DNA of 64,000 nucleotides from Serripes groenlandicus (taxonomy: Eukaryota; Mollusca; Bivalvia; Cardiida; Cardiidae). Within the stretch, counting starts at the first letter, position 1, and every line of letters starts with the position of its first letter. The stretch covers positions 113,564,516 through 113,628,515 of the forward strand of contig JASEVX010000001.1 in assembly GCA_031761405.1 (NCBI GenBank), given 5' to 3'. Below, in pieces: positions 48,249 through 59,945 of this stretch. A program made the position numbers and the translations under genes. The notes under the pieces are model-generated. The model saw nothing but the letters and a program-made list of their open reading frames with translations. It was not told the origin of the DNA and searched no databases.

Positions 48249-48312
48249 GTTGAGTTAGTATAAACACTATCGACTTAACCGAATCTACATAGTTTAGAGT
48301 TCAATGTACCAT
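48248..48312 (+). repeat. Continuation of the ~95-bp tandem unit after the LINE
   Basis: GTTAGTATAAACACTATCGA and CCGAATCTACATAGTTTAG match the array at 46789-47106. Confidence 0.85.
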
Positions 48313-48451
48313 GTGATACATTCCCAAAAGTACGCGGTCAAATCATTTCCACAACAAAACACATTTTAGATTTAATTCTTTAATCAAGTACTTAGGCCTC
48401 CGGCTCATATACAAGAATATATATTTATACACATATAAGCATAAATTAATT

Positions 48452-49445
48452 ATCATATAGATAGATAGATAGATTTTATTCTGGAAAAAGGGCAAATATG
48501 CCCAACATACCACAAACATATAACACATTCATTTTAACAGTCAAATAGCGGACTAATGGTCAAAATCCGGGGAGAAAATGTTTGAAAAATAATATAGAAA
48601 ACTTAAATAAGATTTTTTTCCCCTTTGATTGACAAACGAATTAATATACTCTAATCAAAGATAATAAGTTAATAGAAATGAAATCATTAATGTAACAGTC
48701 ATTTGAGAGAAGATATAACTCCCATAAAAATCATTTAGAAATCATTGCAGAAGGTGACGAAGTTGCTCAAAGTCAGCAATTTCTCAATTTCTACATTGAT
48801 TTCCTCTAAAGGCTGCAACTAAACCTGAACTACTCTACGTAATTATTGTTGTTCCTTATTTCAAAACCTTTGTAAACAAATAGTGCCAAGTTTTTGACTA
48901 TATTTTCACTTTCAGATTTTAGTAATTCAATAAATTTACTTGAGTGTTTCCAGTAATGTTTTTTGATATATAACATTCGTATATCAGAAAACATTGGACA
49001 TTCTAATAAAAAGTGCATTTCATCTTCGATAGTTTTACATAATTTACATTTTCTTTCATTATATGGTATTTTATTTGTTTGTGCCATCTTCCAGCTTCAA
49101 TTTCTAATCTATGTGCAGAAACACGAAATCTTGTAAGAGCGATTCTAAATTTATCGATTTTAATTGAAATTAAATATAGTTGAAAAACGAAATCAGAATA
49201 AAGTCTGTATGTTTTTGCTCTTGAAGAGTTTTGTAAATCAGAATTCCATATCTGAATATATTTATCATAAATTCTTTGTTTAAAAACAGACAAAAATAAT
49301 TTCACATTTTCAACACCTTGGTTTAACCATACAATATTAAAACCTAAGTTTTCAAAAATATTTCTAATCGACTTTACCCAAGAGTTTTTTTCTGGAAAAA
49401 TATACATGAAATAGCATGAAAATTTAATACATTTTGATAACATTA
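48452..49445 (-). mobile_element. Second 5'-truncated LINE, frameshifted
   Basis: The minus-strand frame at 49443-49085 (SWVKSIRNIFENLGFNIVW, FRIALTRFRVSAHRLEIEAG) passes into another frame at about 49085-48830 (NERKCKLCKTIEDEMHFLLE) with a CX2CX7HX4C knuckle, so one frameshift lies near 49083. The 3' UTR runs to AATAAAATCTATCTATCTAT with a (CTAT)n tail at 48452-48473. It is a different family from the LINE at 47107, which has a TTGAG tail. Confidence 0.8.
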
Positions 49446-49892
49446 TTCATGTTTTAGTTATTTGTATCGTTATAAAGGTTATTTTTTATGACTTTTCCAA
49501 AATTTATTTTCTGAGCTTAAGGGCTTCAATCAGGAAAGTTGCCATTATTCTTATTGTTCGTATTTCATTTAATCAAAATATTACAGTTTAAACGTATATG
49601 TTTCTTTTGCGTAGCCAATATGTTTTAAAATAGAACAGTCTCATATTTTATATAATGGACATTCGAAAAAAAGATAAAATTCATTTTTAACAACACATAC
49701 ATTTAATATTTCTTTATTTTTGAAATCTGACTTGTTCTCACAAGTAATTGATTATCAGCACAGCGTGTATCATAATGTTAAAAATCTATTAACTCGAATT
49801 GCAATTATAAAGGGACCACACGTAGTCACTTTAGCACTTCCTTTATAGGAATAAAAAATATTTTGAACAACAATTATATTATTGTCTCTTCA
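49446..49892. other. No gene recognised
   Basis: AT-rich, possibly including further decayed LINE sequence next to 49445. Confidence 0.4.
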
Positions 49893-50093
49893 TTTATCTC
49901 TTTCCCACATAAAACACATCTGCAACAGACTACTTTGAAAACAATAAGGCCAACTTATGAAATGTATCTAAAAGTGAAATTATGATAATTATATTGAGTT
50001 GAAATAATTATGGCAAAAGGTGAAATTGCTCATCATGATCAAATGTCTGCTACAGATGCTCCCAAAATGCGTCTGAAACAGGGAAAGGGTTAA
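49893..50093 (+). mobile_element. TTAA-MITE copy
   Basis: TTTATCTCTTTCCCACATAA left, AATTATGGCAAAAGGTGAAA centre, ATGCGTCTGAAACAGGGAAA right, then GGGTTAA. The right half of the central hairpin is deleted. Confidence 0.75.
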
Positions 50094-51404
50094 ATACTTG
50101 ATATTTTGAACTGCCATAAAATTGATGACTTGTTATAACATAGATTGGGCACGTGCGAGCAATCACTCTTCTCTTAGAGTCAACAACTGTAAATAAAGGT
50201 CACAAAAAGCCACACTAACTATGCATTATTTAATCCAAAAGGGCATCATTTTCTTTATTAATTCCTTTTATTGAGTCAAGTTCTTCAATGGGTCCGTTCA
50301 ACCTTTGTCACTCGTTGTATTGTTGGGCATTTTATCATCGGGGTTCCCGGTTAAAGCCCATCATATTCACCCAAGTGTTAAATGGTATCTCGGGTCGCTG
50401 GCTCAATAGAAAGGTCCCAGGATAAGAAACAGGGTCCTTGCATCTGTTTTATTTTTTCCGTAAAATCTCCCTGTTGAATTTAAATATTGAGCTGGAAGTA
50501 TAATACTAGCCCTGTCACCTACTGATGTCACCATGATTTCGCCGCAATTAGTATAATTCTAACTAATACCTATATCATATATCGATACAGTGATTTAACT
50601 GGTTTTGATACTCAATTAATGCCTGTATTATTTCCGTACAAATAAGTTAATGCTCAAATACACCGACGCATCAAGCTTTTACTTGTCGCACATATGGTTG
50701 GACATATTTCGGTTGCCGCAGAGTAAAATCAAAACCAAAAAATCAAATCCCTTTGATGTAAATTATCTGAATGATTGAGGGTGGTGGGTAACAAATCATT
50801 TTGACGCAGTTTCCCTCCTCCCTAATGTTGAAATCGGTCGAAACCTACGCGCCTGACTAGAGCCCAATGTTTTCACGTTAAATTTATTGTTTATAGATTT
50901 TCGACGTGTGCTGGGTTCCATTCCGGTACAAATTATACCAATCCTTACCCGTTATTAATGTAACACAGGTCATGGGGCCACAAGAAACCGTTCGTCGATT
51001 TATCTATCCAAATCTAGTGTCTCTTCCACAAAACGTTTAAAAGGTTTACACCCCACAACAAAACACGCATTTAAAAACAAAAGAAATAAATAAATTGTAT
51101 AGCCTGTGCATCTACGTATATATTAAATTCGTTTTCATTAATTTTAAATGTGTTTTATATATCAATAGATGCAGTGTTATATTGAGAAAGGAAGACTGAA
51201 AGACACATAATTGACATTTCTATGACAAAAGGCGTGTGTTAGCTGACTATCAACGTATAATCTTTTCCACGAAAACAAATCATTTTTACTCTACCAAAGA
51301 CAGATGCACTTTAAAACTGTCAATTAAGTCCTACCCTGATATCCTTTTTTTGGAGTAAAGTCTTTGTTGGAAGTTTGGAGTTTGAATGTTAACATTTTGG
51401 TAGG
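50094..51404. other. No gene recognised
   Basis: AT-rich intergenic sequence. No exon, SINE or MITE could be supported. Confidence 0.4.
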
Positions 51405-51534
51405 GAAGAAAATGTTGTTGGGAAAGGCGAAATTGATCGTTTTTATCCATTTCTCCAGTTTCCCACACTTTTTTTAAAAAGTCACTGTTGCAAAAGACAC
51501 TCGAAATTGTCTTTATAAGGGAAAGGTTTAACCA
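51405..51534 (+). mobile_element. TTAA-MITE, decayed right half
   Basis: AAATGTTGTTGGGAAAGGCG, ATTTCTCCAGTTTCCCACAC and TTATAAGGGAAAGGTTTAAC. The left arm is not identified. Confidence 0.55.
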
Positions 51535-52654
51535 ACCGCAATCTTTCTGGTAATTATGGTACTTGCCACAGTTTAAGAAAGTCATAATAGAAATTTATAG
51601 TTGACATTCTCTTGCATGATCCCAACTACTAATATGTTGTCATTAAATAGACAGGTTTTTTTTAAATCTTGATTACGCCCATTATAATGTTTTAGAATAA
51701 ACCTACGAAGCCAGAATTAGACCAGTTGTTGCTATTTATATTATACCTAAACTTTATATTAATAGTGGTTACTTTAAACGATGCATTTATTTCTAAACAT
51801 CTTTATTGAAAGTTGTTTTAATTATTTTTTGAAATATAAATAGAAATGATTTTTTGTTGTTGCAAAAACAGATATTTCTGAACTATTTAGACAGTTCAAG
51901 CCCAATCAGATCAAAACACTTCAAGGGGACAGTAGGCCAATGCGTTACTTTACTTCTAAGTTAATCAAAGAATCAGACAAATACATTTACCTTATAACTT
52001 AAGTATACAATGATAACCATGTCCAAATAAATGAAAATGGTGTCCAGATGTCACTACACCGACCATGTCAAGCTATAACCCGAAATGAAAACAGCGATTG
52101 TCTTAAATTGCAGACATGTAATGCTAAATATGAAAAACTTGACAGTGAAAAGTTCCATATATAAAGAGAGCACACAACTATGTGAGAAAAGGCGTAATTG
52201 TTCACAAAAAAGCTATTTCTCACTTTTCCACAATCAGTTGGCAAATGTTTAAAAAAAACAAAATCAAATTACAGACATATAATGAGGACCTGGACAATAA
52301 GAAATCTGATATAAAAATAAAACACAAAACAATGTGAGAAAAAATGCGAAATTGTTCATTTCCGAAGTCGTCTGCAAATGTTTCTGAAATTGTGTGTATC
52401 GGAGTAAGGGTGATTACGCCCATAAATCTTCCTAGGATTCTATAGGTGGTTGATGGTGGACACGTGCCGTACACTAAAGAGAGCAATCTGACAATGAACT
52501 TGTGTTTTCATCGCCACAATAAACCTGCCATTAGTCTATCAAAATGTATCATCTTGCATGGTGGCGTTGTACACCCTATATACCCCCTTGGTGGAGGCCG
52601 TTTGACTGAATCCTTTACCGACAATTGATATTATTAGGACAATTTTGCTTTCCA
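51535..52654. other. No gene; decayed MITE centres
   Basis: Two stretches, about 52175-52240 and 52330-52415, have the MITE central hairpin style (GTGAGAAAAGGCGTAATTGT; AAGTCGTCTGCAAATG) without clean termini. Otherwise nothing was identified. Confidence 0.4.
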
Positions 52655-52659
52655 AGCTT

Positions 52660-53575
52660 TCCACACCACCTCGGTGGTAGAGTGTTCGACTCGGTGTGGA
52701 CTGTCCTAGTTTCGATCCCCGGCCGGGTCATACAAAAGACTTAGTAGGAATTGTTGTCCATCCTTGGCGCCCATGGATGTTGGGTTAGCATTACGCCAAA
52801 TTCGTTGATCTCATGATAAACTGACTAGTAAAACTGGCGATATACCCACCCTGAAACACCGTGATATAACTGACTAGTAAAACTGGCGATATACCCACCC
52901 TGAAACACCGTGATATAACTGACTAGTAAAACTGGCGATATACCCACCCTGAAACACCGTGATATAACTGACTAGTAAAACTGGCGATATACCCACCCTG
53001 AAACACCGTGATATAACTGACTAGTAAAACTGGCGATATACCCACCCTGAAACACCGTGATATAACTGACTAGTAAAACTGGCGATATACCCACCCTGAA
53101 ACACCGTGATATAACTGACTAGTAAAACTGGCGATATACCCACCCTGAAACACCGTGATATAATTGACTAGTAAAACTGGCGATATACCCACCCTGAAAC
53201 ACCGTGATATAACTGACTAGTAAAACTGGCGATATACCCACCCTGAAACACCGTGATATAACTGACTAGTAAAACTGGCGATATACCCACCCTGAAACAC
53301 CGTGATATAACTGACTAGTAAAACTGGCGATATACCCACCCTGAAACACCGTGATATAACTGACTAGTAAAACTGGCGATATACCCACCCTGAAACACCG
53401 TGATATAACTGACTAGTAAAACTGGCGATATACCCACCCTGAAACACCGTGATATAACTGACTAGTAAAACTGGCGATATACCCCCCCCCCCCCCCCCCC
53501 CCCCGAAACACCGTGATATAACTGACTAAATATTGAAAGCGGCGTAAAACACCATACACAAAACATATTGTACTT
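52660..53575 (+). mobile_element. SINE-B with an expanded 3' minisatellite
   Basis: The tRNA-like head has CCTCGGTGGTAGAGTGTTCG (A box) and TAGTTTCGATCCCCGGCCGG (B box), then TCATACAAAAGACTTAGTAG and CCTTGGCGCCCATGGATGTT as in SINE-B. The 3' domain is replaced by 14 tandem 49-bp units (52822-53507). The normal SINE-B tail ATTGAAAGCGGCGTAAAACA follows at about 53530. Confidence 0.85.
52822..53521 (+). repeat. 49-bp minisatellite inside a SINE, 14 units
   Basis: The unit begins TGACTAGTAAAACTGGCGAT and includes CACCCTGAAACACCGTGATA. Starts fall every 49 bases from 52822 to 53459. Only one substitution is obvious (near 53163). The last unit has a run of 23 C at 53482-53504. Confidence 0.97.
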
Positions 53576-53600
53576 CCGGCATCTTTTACTGTGTAACTGT

Positions 53601-53815
53601 TTAACCCTTCTAACACACGCTGATTCATTTGTGTGCATCTGCAGCAGAAGACTTTTGAAAGCATTGGGGCAAAATAAGAAGTTGCTCTTGGTGAGCAAAT
53701 TCTTTTTTCTGCTAAAATGTTTTCAGCTCTTTTCAATTTATAATTAAGAGGGATATTCCATATTTTTGCACATATATTTTTAAAATGATGTACTAAATTT
53801 GAATATTGCATGTCA
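53601..53815 (-). mobile_element. TTAA-MITE copy, right end decayed
   Basis: TTAACCCTTCTAACACACGC and GCATCTGCAGCAGAAGACTT left; AAGTTGCTCTTGGTGAGCAA centre. The right terminus is not recognisable. Confidence 0.7.
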
Positions 53816-53872
53816 ATGAGCATGTTGTATCTGTAGAAATAATGCCATGTCACAGGTAAACAACTATGAATA

Positions 53873-54275
53873 GTTGAAACATTCTGACAAAGTTGCGTGT
53901 GTTTATGTTGAATACTTTAGGTGATATGCACAACACAAACCCGTCATAGCAAGGGTCATAAGGTCCCGGTACGATGATCATGTTGGAAGGCACATTTGGG
54001 CAAGGCACATTTCCTTGCCTAGTACTGGTTTGTTTACACAGTGAGCATGAATAAGTCGACTATCGCCTTGATATGACTCAAATAATGTTGAAACATTCTG
54101 ACAAAGTTGCGTGTTTTTATGTTGAATACTTTAGGTGATATGCACAACACAAACCCGTCATAGCAAGGGTCATAAGGTCCCGGTACGATGATCATGGTGG
54201 AGTACCCTTGGGCAAGGCACATTTCCTTGCCTAGTACTGGTTTGTTTACACAGTGAGCATGAAACCCCAATAAAA
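53873..54275 (+). mobile_element. SINE-A fragment tandemly duplicated
   Basis: Two direct copies with a period of 215 bp: TTGAAACATTCTGACAAAGT at 53873 and 54088, each followed by AAGGTCCCGGTACGATGATC and TTGGGCAAGGCACATTTCC or its variant. SINE-A tail words (TGGTTTGTTTACACAGTGAG) are in both. The repeat junction is at TTGAAA in the SINE tail. Confidence 0.75.
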
Positions 54276-54304
54276 GAAACATAAGGTCAAACACAAACGT
54301 TGTC

Positions 54305-54470
54305 TTAACCCTTTCCCACATACAACACATTTTCAGCAGAACATCTTGGTTAAAATGTTGAAAATCTTAATAAATGAAAGTATAATTATTAAAAAGAATT
54401 GAAAGCATTGTTTTCAAAAATCGTCTGCTGTTGAGGCGTCAGAAAGCGTCTGTATGTTGGAAAGTGTTAA
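54305..54470 (+). mobile_element. TTAA-MITE, internally deleted copy
   Basis: TTAACCCTTTCCCACATACA left; GTCAGAAAGCGTCTGTATGT and TGGAAAGTGTTAA right. Both TTAA are present; the central hairpin is gone. Confidence 0.8.
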
Positions 54471-55837
54471 AGTTTTGACCGTTGGCGGGTCGAGCGTATC
54501 ATCAAAAGTACCCAATCTAACGTAATATACATTTACGAGAGTTTTAATGACCGATTGTGGTCGACACGGGCTGTAAGATTTAGGCACAGTTATACTGGCA
54601 CTTGGTATGAACATTGACATAATCTACCCGGTTTAGGAAATAATCTACTAATTTGAGGGTTCTCAACAAATTCATAACTGCCCATGTTTAACTCTTCCTT
54701 CCCACTACAGGAGACAATCTATACATTGCAATAAACCTTTCTGACACATAAAGATGCCTTTTATAGTAATATCCTTTGGGAATTATTAAAATATTCCCAT
54801 TTAATTGTGTATGAAAAAGCCTACAGCAGACTACTGCATGCAGACTTGAGTAATTCGAAGCAACATGGAATCTCTGTATTCTCATTCTACGGATCTTTCC
54901 TAATTTTATTAGACTAAACTAAACTCGCTCCTATTGGTCCATGGCTGTAAATTGACAAAGGGAATTAAATATTAACCGATCTGATTTATGTGAAATGCTT
55001 CTAATTTTTAGAGTAATTGATTCTGAGTGAGAAAACTTGTTACCGGCGTCCTCCGTGACTGGGGAGGCGTTTTATCATCGGGAAATAAGTATATTAGGAA
55101 CCTTCCACTCGTCGGAATGGCCTGGTATAAACGTAATCTGATGCTAAATGTTCACGCCGCTGTCGTCTCACGACGGAATTTGGTTTTTTCCACGACGACG
55201 GGTATTTAAGAGGAGCAGGTTTAATCCGATACGATACAAGATACGTTTGAAACTGAATCCTTGTCGTTTGTTTTTTATGCTTTGTTCTCTTCATCCTTTC
55301 CCTGATAGAAAATAATCTTGATACTTCTGTAGAAAACGGCATTTATTTACAATACTGGTATTTCACTGTTTTATATCTTTTCATTTTGAATATCATATCC
55401 GGAAATGTCTGATAATACTAATAATGACAACTATTGACGTTTCTATGGCAGACTATCACTGTGTATGGAACGGAAGGGGGAAATTACTCAACAGTATCAA
55501 GTATTAGTATTTCACTTTTAGAAAAAAGAATGCATGTACAACGGCAACATTCATATTGGCTAAAATTTCATTGTTGATAAATTCACAGAGAAAGAATAAT
55601 GAAATAATATTATTTTTGCAAATCCAACTAGTAATTCGTTGGAAATGAATCGTGAAAAATTCAACAAATTTTTGGTTTTCTTTGTATAAATAGCCGCTTT
55701 TGATTTTACCAACAACTTCAGCGCCATTCCTTATTTAAGACAAAGACCGATTACTAGATTCTATTCTATTGGTACAAATAGCCCGAACGACGATCATGTA
55801 AGCAACTGCTCTGTTTTCCTTTTAAGTAATTGAATGT
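54471..55837. other. No gene recognised
   Basis: AT-rich. A decayed MITE may lie at 54689-54850. Near 55140-55215 is a slightly GC-richer stretch (CGCCGCTGTCGTCTCACGAC, then GGTATTTAAGAGG) that could be a core promoter but has no coding support. Confidence 0.35.
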
Positions 55838-55915
55838 TTTGAACGGGACTTGAACCCGTGACTTCTTATTATATGAGTCGATGTTCGAATTACAACACCT
55901 CTGACAAGATAAACC
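55838..55915 (-). other. tRNA-like relic
   Basis: The minus strand has an ACGGGTTCAAGTCCCGT T-arm with a perfect 5-bp stem, but the acceptor 5' strand expected for TCAAAAC is absent and the anticodon arm is not formed. A tRNA pseudogene or SINE head. Confidence 0.35.
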
Positions 55916-55950
55916 TAATAAAAAGATCATTTAAACACTGTCTTCAAGAA

Positions 55951-56185
55951 CATGGCCGACTCGATGGTTTAGTGGTAGAGCGTCCGCCTTGGTAGCGGGA
56001 GGTCGCGCGTTCGATCCTCGGCCGGGTCATCCAAAAGACTTTAAAATGATGGTAATTAATGCTATCCTTGGTGCTCACGGTTGCGGGTTTAGCATTACGA
56101 CCTACTGGTAACTTACCCTGATAACGCCGTGAGATAACTGTAATGAGTGTTACAAGCGGCGTAAAACACCAAACAATCAATCTAT
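55951..56185 (+). mobile_element. SINE-B, complete reference copy
   Basis: tRNA-like head: GATGGTTTAGTGGTAGAGCG (A box) and GGTCGCGCGTTCGATCCTCG (B box), then GGCCGGGTCAT. Body: CCTTGGTGCTCACGGTTGCG and TAGCATTACGACCTACTGGT. Tail: AACGCCGTGAGATAACTG and AAGCGGCGTAAAACACCAAA. The Pol III boxes are intact. A functional tRNA is unlikely because the acceptor stem does not pair and the body follows directly. Confidence 0.85.
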
Positions 56186-58147
56186 GAAAAATGCTCCGAT
56201 TAATAATAGTGATGTATGTTTTAAGAGGAAATATTCAAGTGTACGAAAACATAATGAAATGATTAGGTTTATATTTGAGTCGTTATCCGATCTATTTGTG
56301 CAAGATTAACCTGTGAGCATTTGCTGATTGGATTGTTTAGTTTACATTCTTCGCAATATTTGTTTCAATGGGGTACCGAGGATTGATTTAACCGGAACTT
56401 TGTACTATTTTATTTATTTATTTTACCGGGCATGTACTCATCGTATATTATTTAAAATATGTTATTTCAACTTTAATAAACAAATAAAAAATTATGTTTG
56501 ACTCGATTTAAGCAAGATTAGTAGAGTTAGGGACACAAGTTTGCAACATTTCTCTTTTTTGAAACAGAATTAGGATATCAGAAATCTAGCCAATTAAAGA
56601 ATTAAAAATCAAGTAAAATGTAGAAGTGTTGTCTTAGACATAATGAAGCGTTATTTCGTTCATTAAACACTCTATTATCTTGACTAATTAACGAATATGC
56701 TGGTTTTTGTGTAATTATTCACGTAAATGTTTATAGGTTTGTTCAATAGTATTAAACAAGTGAAAGGAATGAGATTGCTAACAATTTGGTCGTTCTTAAG
56801 TCATGCTATGCACCCATCCTTTCTTGGTTCTGCATAGGTTCAGTTTCATAAAATCGCTTTCTGTCTATATATTCAAATTTCAACACCATTCCCGTTGTAC
56901 AAAATATGAGTTATGCCTCTACGACAAACGACATGCGAAAAACTGTAAATAAGGGTAGAAGTGCGTCCGAAATATTTATCCAAATTCTTAATACTAATTT
57001 GAACGTTTTACCAATTTAGCGACCATCAGAATTTAACGGACGTATGTGTCGAGACGAGAGTGACCCGGTCGTCTTTGATTGACAATTATCAAGTGTTGTC
57101 AAAACTTTGGCATTTCCGAACTGTGTTCAGGAAGCAATAACATGTGCACGGAACATGCATACACCACCCAATTTGCATTGCAGTAAGAGCACTGGCTCGA
57201 ATTAGATCGGTTACTAATCCAGTAACCAAAAATAAACATTCACAAGCTCTTCAACAAGGAGTCGATGATTGTCATGACGTCTTGACCGTTGCCCTATGAC
57301 GGACTATTTTTGGTGGAGTTTGCCATGGACACCACTTCAAATTGTCAAACTGTTGATATTGATAGAGTGGATAGAGCATGATGTCCGTTTCCTTAACTGT
57401 TAACCCGATATGTTAATTTTGATGTCGTCTGCTAAGAACGTATCTTATGAAAAACATGGCCAATCGGGAACAAAAATGTTATTCTGATTTTCAGGTGGAG
57501 TAGACAAACGGAGATACTGTATTTCAATTACGAGCACCTTCTCGCCTTCCTACGGTATATTCAAACTGTGTTTATTGCTGCCTTCTTCCCTTCTGTTTGG
57601 TAGTTATGTATAGACCAAGATCACCAGCAAGCAGCTGCCGGAAAGGATAAGTGACTTTCGTAGTCCAGATATTTCTTTTATACGCTAGATAAATTCAAAC
57701 TTTTCTATGTTCATTGCTTGAGGCTGGGACGACGTATTAGTTGTCCCAGCTTGAGGTAAATAAAATAATTGCCCAGTATATACATGAAACAGCCGAAGGC
57801 TAAAATATATTGGATATATTATGTTTGAGGATGCATAAGACACAATACGTGTATGTACATAATAAAGATCAAAAGTTTGACACCATTAGTTCCAAATGTT
57901 ATAAAGACAGGAATGGTCATCTTAATAATGATGATTGACACAATCAAACAAATCTCTGCATATTTTGACTGACCATCTTGTTTAGGGTTTGTTTTTTTGT
58001 GAATTTATTGTTTGTTGACTTGAAACACTATGTATGTTATATAATCAATACATATGTTCTATGTTCTATGTTCCAAATGCGCGTCGCTAACCACTCAGCC
58101 ACGACAGATTACTCACAAATAATTCAAACAGCCGTGGTATCATACAT
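56186..58147. other. No gene recognised
   Basis: AT-rich. One hairpin, GCTGGGAC at 57723-57730 with GTCCCAGC at 57743-57750. No exon or repeat family identified. Confidence 0.4.
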
Positions 58148-58409
58148 GAGCCGTCCCGCGAGAAAACCAACATTGTGGACTCTGCGTATATTAATCGACC
58201 CGGATAAGCCTAAGCATGCCGCGCAGGCTTACCCGGATTGACACCCTCGCCTCCTGTGGATTTTCTGTTTCAGGAATCATTACTCTATACCTATATCCCC
58301 CTGAGACGGAATGTGTCGGGCCGGATCAGTCCGCGCGGACTGTGCAGACTGATCTGGGTCGATACATTACGCAGAGGCCATAATGTTGGTTTTCTCGCAG
58401 GAAGGCTCA
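58148..58409. mobile_element. Foldback MITE F, complete reference copy
   Basis: GAGCCGTCCCGCGAGAAAAC and CAACATTGTGGACTCTGCGT at left pair with ACGCAGAGGCCATAATGTTG and TTTTCTCGCAGGAAGGCTC at right. The inner arms also pair. The centre contains TCCTGTGGATTTTCTGTTTC. About 262 bp, no coding capacity. No clear target duplication. Confidence 0.85.
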
Positions 58410-58829
58410 CATGTTACGATAAACGAAAGACTTAAAGTGTGACCCAAATTATTTCTCTCCGGTATTCCTATTTGTGTTACTATAATGGAGGTGAAATGAC
58501 AATATTTTCGAATAACGAAGCGCACTTGCTTAAGTGGCATATAAGACATGAAACATACATAATATTGTGACAATTACGCCGTCGAATGGATTTAAGAAAC
58601 AGTCACATATGATATCAAATTATGTGCAAACACTATCAAAAATGCACTGAAATATAGCTGTTCTGCGTAATTAATCAAACAATGCTATGTGCGCATTTTT
58701 CACGTCGTAAAAATAAAAACAGAAACTGTTTTCATCACAAATTATTGGGGATAATTATCAGCCACGCGAATATGACCATAGTAATTAAAATTGAAATTTA
58801 TCATATCGCGAGAAAAGTCAGTTGTCAAT
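58410..58829. other. No gene recognised
   Basis: AT-rich flank of the CpG-richer island that follows. Confidence 0.4.
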
Positions 58830-59015
58830 GAAACCCCGTCAACGAGGTGTTCCTAATTTTCGCCGCCATGTTGTTCTACCGCGAGCGAACTCCATGGCCC
58901 AGTCCGCGGGTCAGTCACGTGCCTTTCGTCTCATGCCTTTATTCACACGTCATTTCGTGCGTGCGGCACCTCGCTGGTCAATCAGGTTGGGTGCAAATGC
59001 GCCTCTTCATTATTT
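58830..59015. promoter_or_regulatory. CpG-richer island, possible TATA-less promoter
   Basis: A GC- and CpG-rich patch stands out in AT-rich DNA. It holds CGCCGCCATGTTG (YY1-like, ATGGCGGC on the other strand), GTCACGTGCC (E-box) and CCCAGTCCGCGGGTCAGTC. A 66-codon open frame over it has no known domain. It could be the promoter of a gene whose exons I did not recognise, or an old repeat. Confidence 0.25.
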
Positions 59016-59229
59016 ACAGTGATTAAATCTTTAATATGAGACCACAGTATTTATAATTCCGATCTTTCCCGATTAACCCATATCACCATAAGTGATTCAG
59101 ACTGCATCCTTCATTTCATTCAAAATAATAAAATTGCAACATTGAATGGAATGAAAGTCCTCGTTCTTTTTTCTAGCAAAAGGCATACATCTCATATATC
59201 TCATGTAGCTCACATATCTCAACTAGCTC

Positions 59230-59350
59230 ATATATCTCACATATCACACATATCTAATAAATACCATATATCACACATATCTAATAAATACCATATATCA
59301 CACATATCTAATAAATATCATATATCACACATATCTAATAAATATCATAT
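59230..59350 (+). repeat. 27-bp minisatellite within an ATCTCAT-rich stretch
   Basis: Unit CATATATCACACATATCTAA then TAAATAC, four or more copies. Looser (CATATATCT)-type repeats extend over 59187-59430. 27 is a multiple of 3, so an open frame with a 9-residue repeat results. Confidence 0.9.
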
Positions 59351-59739
59351 ATCTCATAAATTTCATAACTTTCATATAACTCATATAGCTCATAAAACTC
59401 ATATCGCTCATATAGCTCCTCTATCTCATAAAGAGTCTAGCAACTTGGGTGTATATTTTTGACACTCGGGAGAGCGTGTACAGACGTACAGTCTCACACG
59501 GGAGTTCACTGTCTGTCTGTCTGCGTGTTATATAATCCTAGGTGAATAACTACAAAAGAAATGTAGCCTACTATATAGACTTCCGCCTATGTATAACTTT
59601 CAATGATGCCAAACAAAGAGACACACAGTCGCAATACATGGCTATATATAATAGTTCAAAAGAGAGGTGTCAATTTTTTCTTATATTGTAATCGTTTTTC
59701 CCTATCATGATGAGTCAGACATTGGATATTTGGTGTTTT

Positions 59740-59945
59740 TTTATTTGAGTTTTACGTCGTTTTCAACATTATTTCAGTAATATCACGGCGCCAGTTCACA
59801 TATGCATGATCCCTTGGTAAACAAACCAGTAATTGGCTAGGACATGTGCCTTGCCCAAGGGCACCCAAACATGACCGTAGCGCCGCGACTTGGGGTCGAA
59901 CCCGGGATGCCCTGTTTCAAATCCCTGACGCTAACCACTGAAACA
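59740..59945 (-). mobile_element. SINE-A, near-complete copy
   Basis: In minus-strand order: AGTGGTTAGCGTCAGGGATT head, CGGGTTCGACCCCAAGTCG B box, CCCTTGGGCAAGGCACATGT body, GTGATATTACTGAAATAATG and TTGAAAACGACGTAAAACTC tail. Confidence 0.85.

Noticed and set aside
55838..55915. Functional tRNA on the minus strand
   Set aside because: The T-arm is good but the acceptor and anticodon stems are missing.
55951..56024. Functional tRNA gene
   Set aside because: A and B boxes are good, but the acceptor stem does not pair and SINE-B body sequence follows immediately; treated as a SINE head.
57723..57750. GCTGGGAC/GTCCCAGC hairpin as a regulatory element
   Set aside because: Only an 8-bp stem, with nothing nearby to regulate; consistent with chance.
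59142..59462. Open frame with HISHISNKY repeats
   Set aside because: Produced by a 27-bp minisatellite, a multiple of three.
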